A stretch of DNA of 7,093 bases from contig PLMF01000144.1 of NCBI GenBank assembly GCA_003142355.1, forward strand, positions 381-7,473. Reading direction: 5' to 3'. Every line of letters starts with the position of its first letter. The first letter of the stretch is position 1. Below, in pieces: positions 5,259 to 7,093 of this stretch. Below the pieces are notes generated by a model. The model searched no databases. It was not told the origin of the DNA and was given only the letters and a program-made list of their open reading frames with translations. Origin of the DNA: Bryobacterales bacterium. Its GTDB lineage: Bacteria > Acidobacteriota > Terriglobia > Bryobacterales > Bryobacteraceae. A program made the position numbers and the translations under genes.

Positions 5259-7093
5259 AACGCGGCGTCGATCTTGGATAGCTGCGCTTCGTAATCCGCC
5301 AGCTTCCGGCGGATGCTCTCCACCACGTGGGGCGGCGCCTTGCCGAGGAAGGTTTCATCGCTCAACTGGCGCTTCGAGTTGATGACATTTTTGGCGAGCT
5401 GCTCGCGCTCTTTGGCGCGACGCTTGAGTTGCGCGTCCTGCTGAGACTTGGGCACGCGAAGGACGAGGTCGAATTCAGCCGTGGAGCGAGTGGCGCCTCC
5501 GGTGGCGGGAGCGGCATCGGACTGGAATTCCAGCACCACGTTGGCGAGCTTTTGAATGGCCGCGGCGTGGCGTCTGGCCACCTCCAGAGCGGAGCTGCGC
5601 GAGTAGAGCACGCCTTCCAGTTGCTGCTTGGGATCGAGCTTGCTCTCGGTGCGCAGAGTGCGGGCCATGGTGACGATTTCCTGAAGAATCCCGATCTCCC
5701 GCTCGGCCTTGAAATCGGTGGTGTCGGCGTTGTACCGCGGATAGGAGGCGAGCGCAATCGAGGCGGGCCGGATGGTCCGATCGGTGGCCAAACGCTGCCA
5801 CAGCTCTTCGGTCAGGAACGGCATAGCGGGATGCAGCAGCCGCAAAGCCGTCTCAAAGGCCGCCAGCGTGTTGCGCCAGCCGGCGGTGAGGCCGGAGTTC
5901 TCCTGGAAGTGGAGCTTCTTCAGTTCGAGGTACCAGTCGCAGAACTCGTGCCAGAAGAATTGCCACAGCACCTGCGCGGCCTCGTGGTAGCGGCACTGCT
6001 CGATGGCGCGGCTGGCCTGTTCGCCGCAAGTGTTCAGGCGGCTGAAGATCCAACGGTCTTCGATGCGCGCTTCCATGGTATCGGCGTCCGCCAGCGGCCG
6101 GAACTGCTCGAGGTTCTCGGGGACCCAGGGGTCGACGCCGGAGCGCTCCATGTTGAGAAAGAGAAACCGCGCCGCGTTCCAGACTTTATTGGCGAAGGCG
6201 CGCGAGCTTTCCATGCGCTCTTCGGTGAGCACGATATCGGCGCCGGGGGAAGCGCCCTGCAGCAGGGCCATGCGCACGGCGTCGGTGCCGTATTGGTCGG
6301 TGATCGACAGCGGGTCGATGGTGTTGCCGCGCGTCTTGGACATCTTCTGCCGTTCGGCGTCGCGCACCAGGCCGTGTATGTAGACCTGGCGGAAGGGCAC
6401 CTCGCCCATGAATTCGATGCCCATCATGATCATGCGGGCCACCCAGAAGAACAGGATGTCGAAGCCGGTGATCAACAGGGAAGTGGGGTAGAAGGTGGTG
6501 AGATCGTCAGTCTGGTCGGGCCAGCCGAGCGTGGAAAACGGCCAGAGGGCGGAGCTGAACCAGGTATCCAGGACGTCGGGGTCCTGCACGAGGTTGGACG
6601 ACACGCAGCGTGAGCACGCGGTGGGAGTCTCGCGCGCCACCACGATCTCATGGCACTCCTGACAGTGCCACGCGGGAATGCGATGGCCCCACCAGAGCTG
6701 GCGCGAGATGCACCAGTCGTGGATGTTGTACATCCACTCGTAGTAGGTCTTGCTCCAGTTGGCGGGGATGAATTCAATGCGGCCGGATTCAACCGCTTGG
6801 ATGGCCTTTTCGGCCAGCGGCTTGGTCTTGACGAACCACTGGGTGGAGACCAGCGGCTCGACCACGGTCTTGCAGCGGCAGCACTGGCCGAGGCTGAGCG
6901 CGTAGTTCTCGATCGAGACCAGCAGGCCTTGCGACTGGAGATCGGCCACCACCCGTTTGCGCGCCTCGAAACGGTCGAGGCCGGAGTAAGGCCCGGCGGC
7001 GGCGGTCATGCGGCCGTTTTCGTCGATGACCTGGATCTTGGGCAGGTTGTGGCGGCGGCCGGCTTCGAAATCGTTGGGGTCGTGGGCGGGCGT
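5255..7093 (-). CDS. valS: Valyl-tRNA synthetase (5' partial)
   Basis: ValS charges tRNA-Val with valine using ATP in the cytoplasm. The frame stays open to the window edge, beyond the internal Met at 7009. The first visible residues, [20 protein letters not shown], are the conserved end of the CP1 editing domain, so the HIGH motif and most of the editing domain are outside. About 612 residues are visible, against roughly 880-950 in whole enzymes. Next come [36 protein letters not shown], and a Cys-rich pair (CQECH and CSRC, within 6605-6670) likely to bind zinc. [20 protein letters not shown] follows, then KMSKTRGN (6323-6346), in which Thr takes the last position of the KMSKS signature. The anticodon-binding helical domain follows, and the last 65 residues or so form the coiled-coil arm typical of ValRS. 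It is the first visible gene of the operon. Confidence 0.97.
   Translation of the reverse strand, partial: TPAHDPNDFEAGRRHNLPKIQVIDENGRMTAAAGPYSGLDRFEARKRVVADLQSQGLLVSIENYALSLGQCCRCKTVVEPLVSTQWFVKTKPLAEKAIQAVESGRIEFIPANWSKTYYEWMYNIHDWCISRQLWWGHRIPAWHCQECHEIVVARETPTACSRCVSSNLVQDPDVLDTWFSSALWPFSTLGWPDQTDDLTTFYPTSLLITGFDILFFWVARMIMMGIEFMGEVPFRQVYIHGLVRDAERQKMSKTRGNTIDPLSITDQYGTDAVRMALLQGASPGADIVLTEERMESSRAFANKVWNAARFLFLNMERSGVDPWVPENLEQFRPLADADTMEARIEDRWIFSRLNTCGEQASRAIEQCRYHEAAQVLWQFFWHEFCDWYLELKKLHFQENSGLTAGWRNTLAAFETALRLLHPAMPFLTEELWQRLATDRTIRPASIALASYPRYNADTTDFKAEREIGILQEIVTMARTLRTESKLDPKQQLEGVLYSRSSALEVARRHAAAIQKLANVVLEFQSDAAPATGGATRSTAEFDLVLRVPKSQQDAQLKRRAKEREQLAKNVINSKRQLSDETFLGKAPPHVVESIRRKLADYEAQLSKIDAAL

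Noticed and set aside
6323..6346. KMSKT in place of KMSKS in ValRS as an unusual active site
   Set aside because: Thr at the last position is a tolerated variant in class I synthetases and the surrounding RGNTIDPLS context is normal.
5327..6613. Plus-strand open frame of 428 codons opposite valS
   Set aside because: The minus strand encodes a convincing ValRS with all expected motifs. The plus frame is rich in Gly, Ala, Arg, Glu and Val with no recognisable domain, as expected for a shadow in high-GC DNA.

Overview
The window is GC-rich and densely coded. Its gene content and protein style suggest a member of the Acidobacteriota (Bryobacterales/Solibacter-like): an alpha/beta-hydrolase-like protein fused to a PDZ domain, an alkyltransferase-like protein, a PIN toxin with its antitoxin, and a valS-nadC-birA-coaX cluster. 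This placement is inferred from protein resemblance and no search was run.

Plus strand, 1-2306: a PDZ protein whose 5' end lies outside the window is followed, with a 13-bp overlap, by an alkyltransferase-like (ATL) DNA-repair gene. After a 42-bp gap comes a two-gene toxin-antitoxin module, made of a ribbon-helix-helix-like antitoxin and a VapC-type PIN toxin. Just after the toxin lies a broken second copy of the 3' end of the ATL gene. The module therefore sits between two imperfect direct repeats of the ATL tail. The repeats share 66 bp with 5 differences, and all 5 are synonymous.

Minus strand, 7093-2329: a tightly packed cofactor and translation operon. In transcription order it holds valS (5' end outside the window), nadC, birA (ligase only, no DNA-binding domain), coaX and a conserved-looking helical protein of unknown function. 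Every junction is an overlap of 1 to 17 bp, so the genes are probably co-transcribed and translationally coupled. The operon charges tRNA-Val, makes NAD from quinolinate, attaches biotin to carboxylases and starts CoA synthesis.

The two strands converge at about 2307-2328, where I see no convincing intrinsic terminator. No RNA gene, CRISPR array, transposase or integrase is visible. The most interesting structure is the toxin-antitoxin module between the intact ATL gene and the ATL remnant. It looks like a recombination or insertion event that left the intact copy with a complete reading frame.
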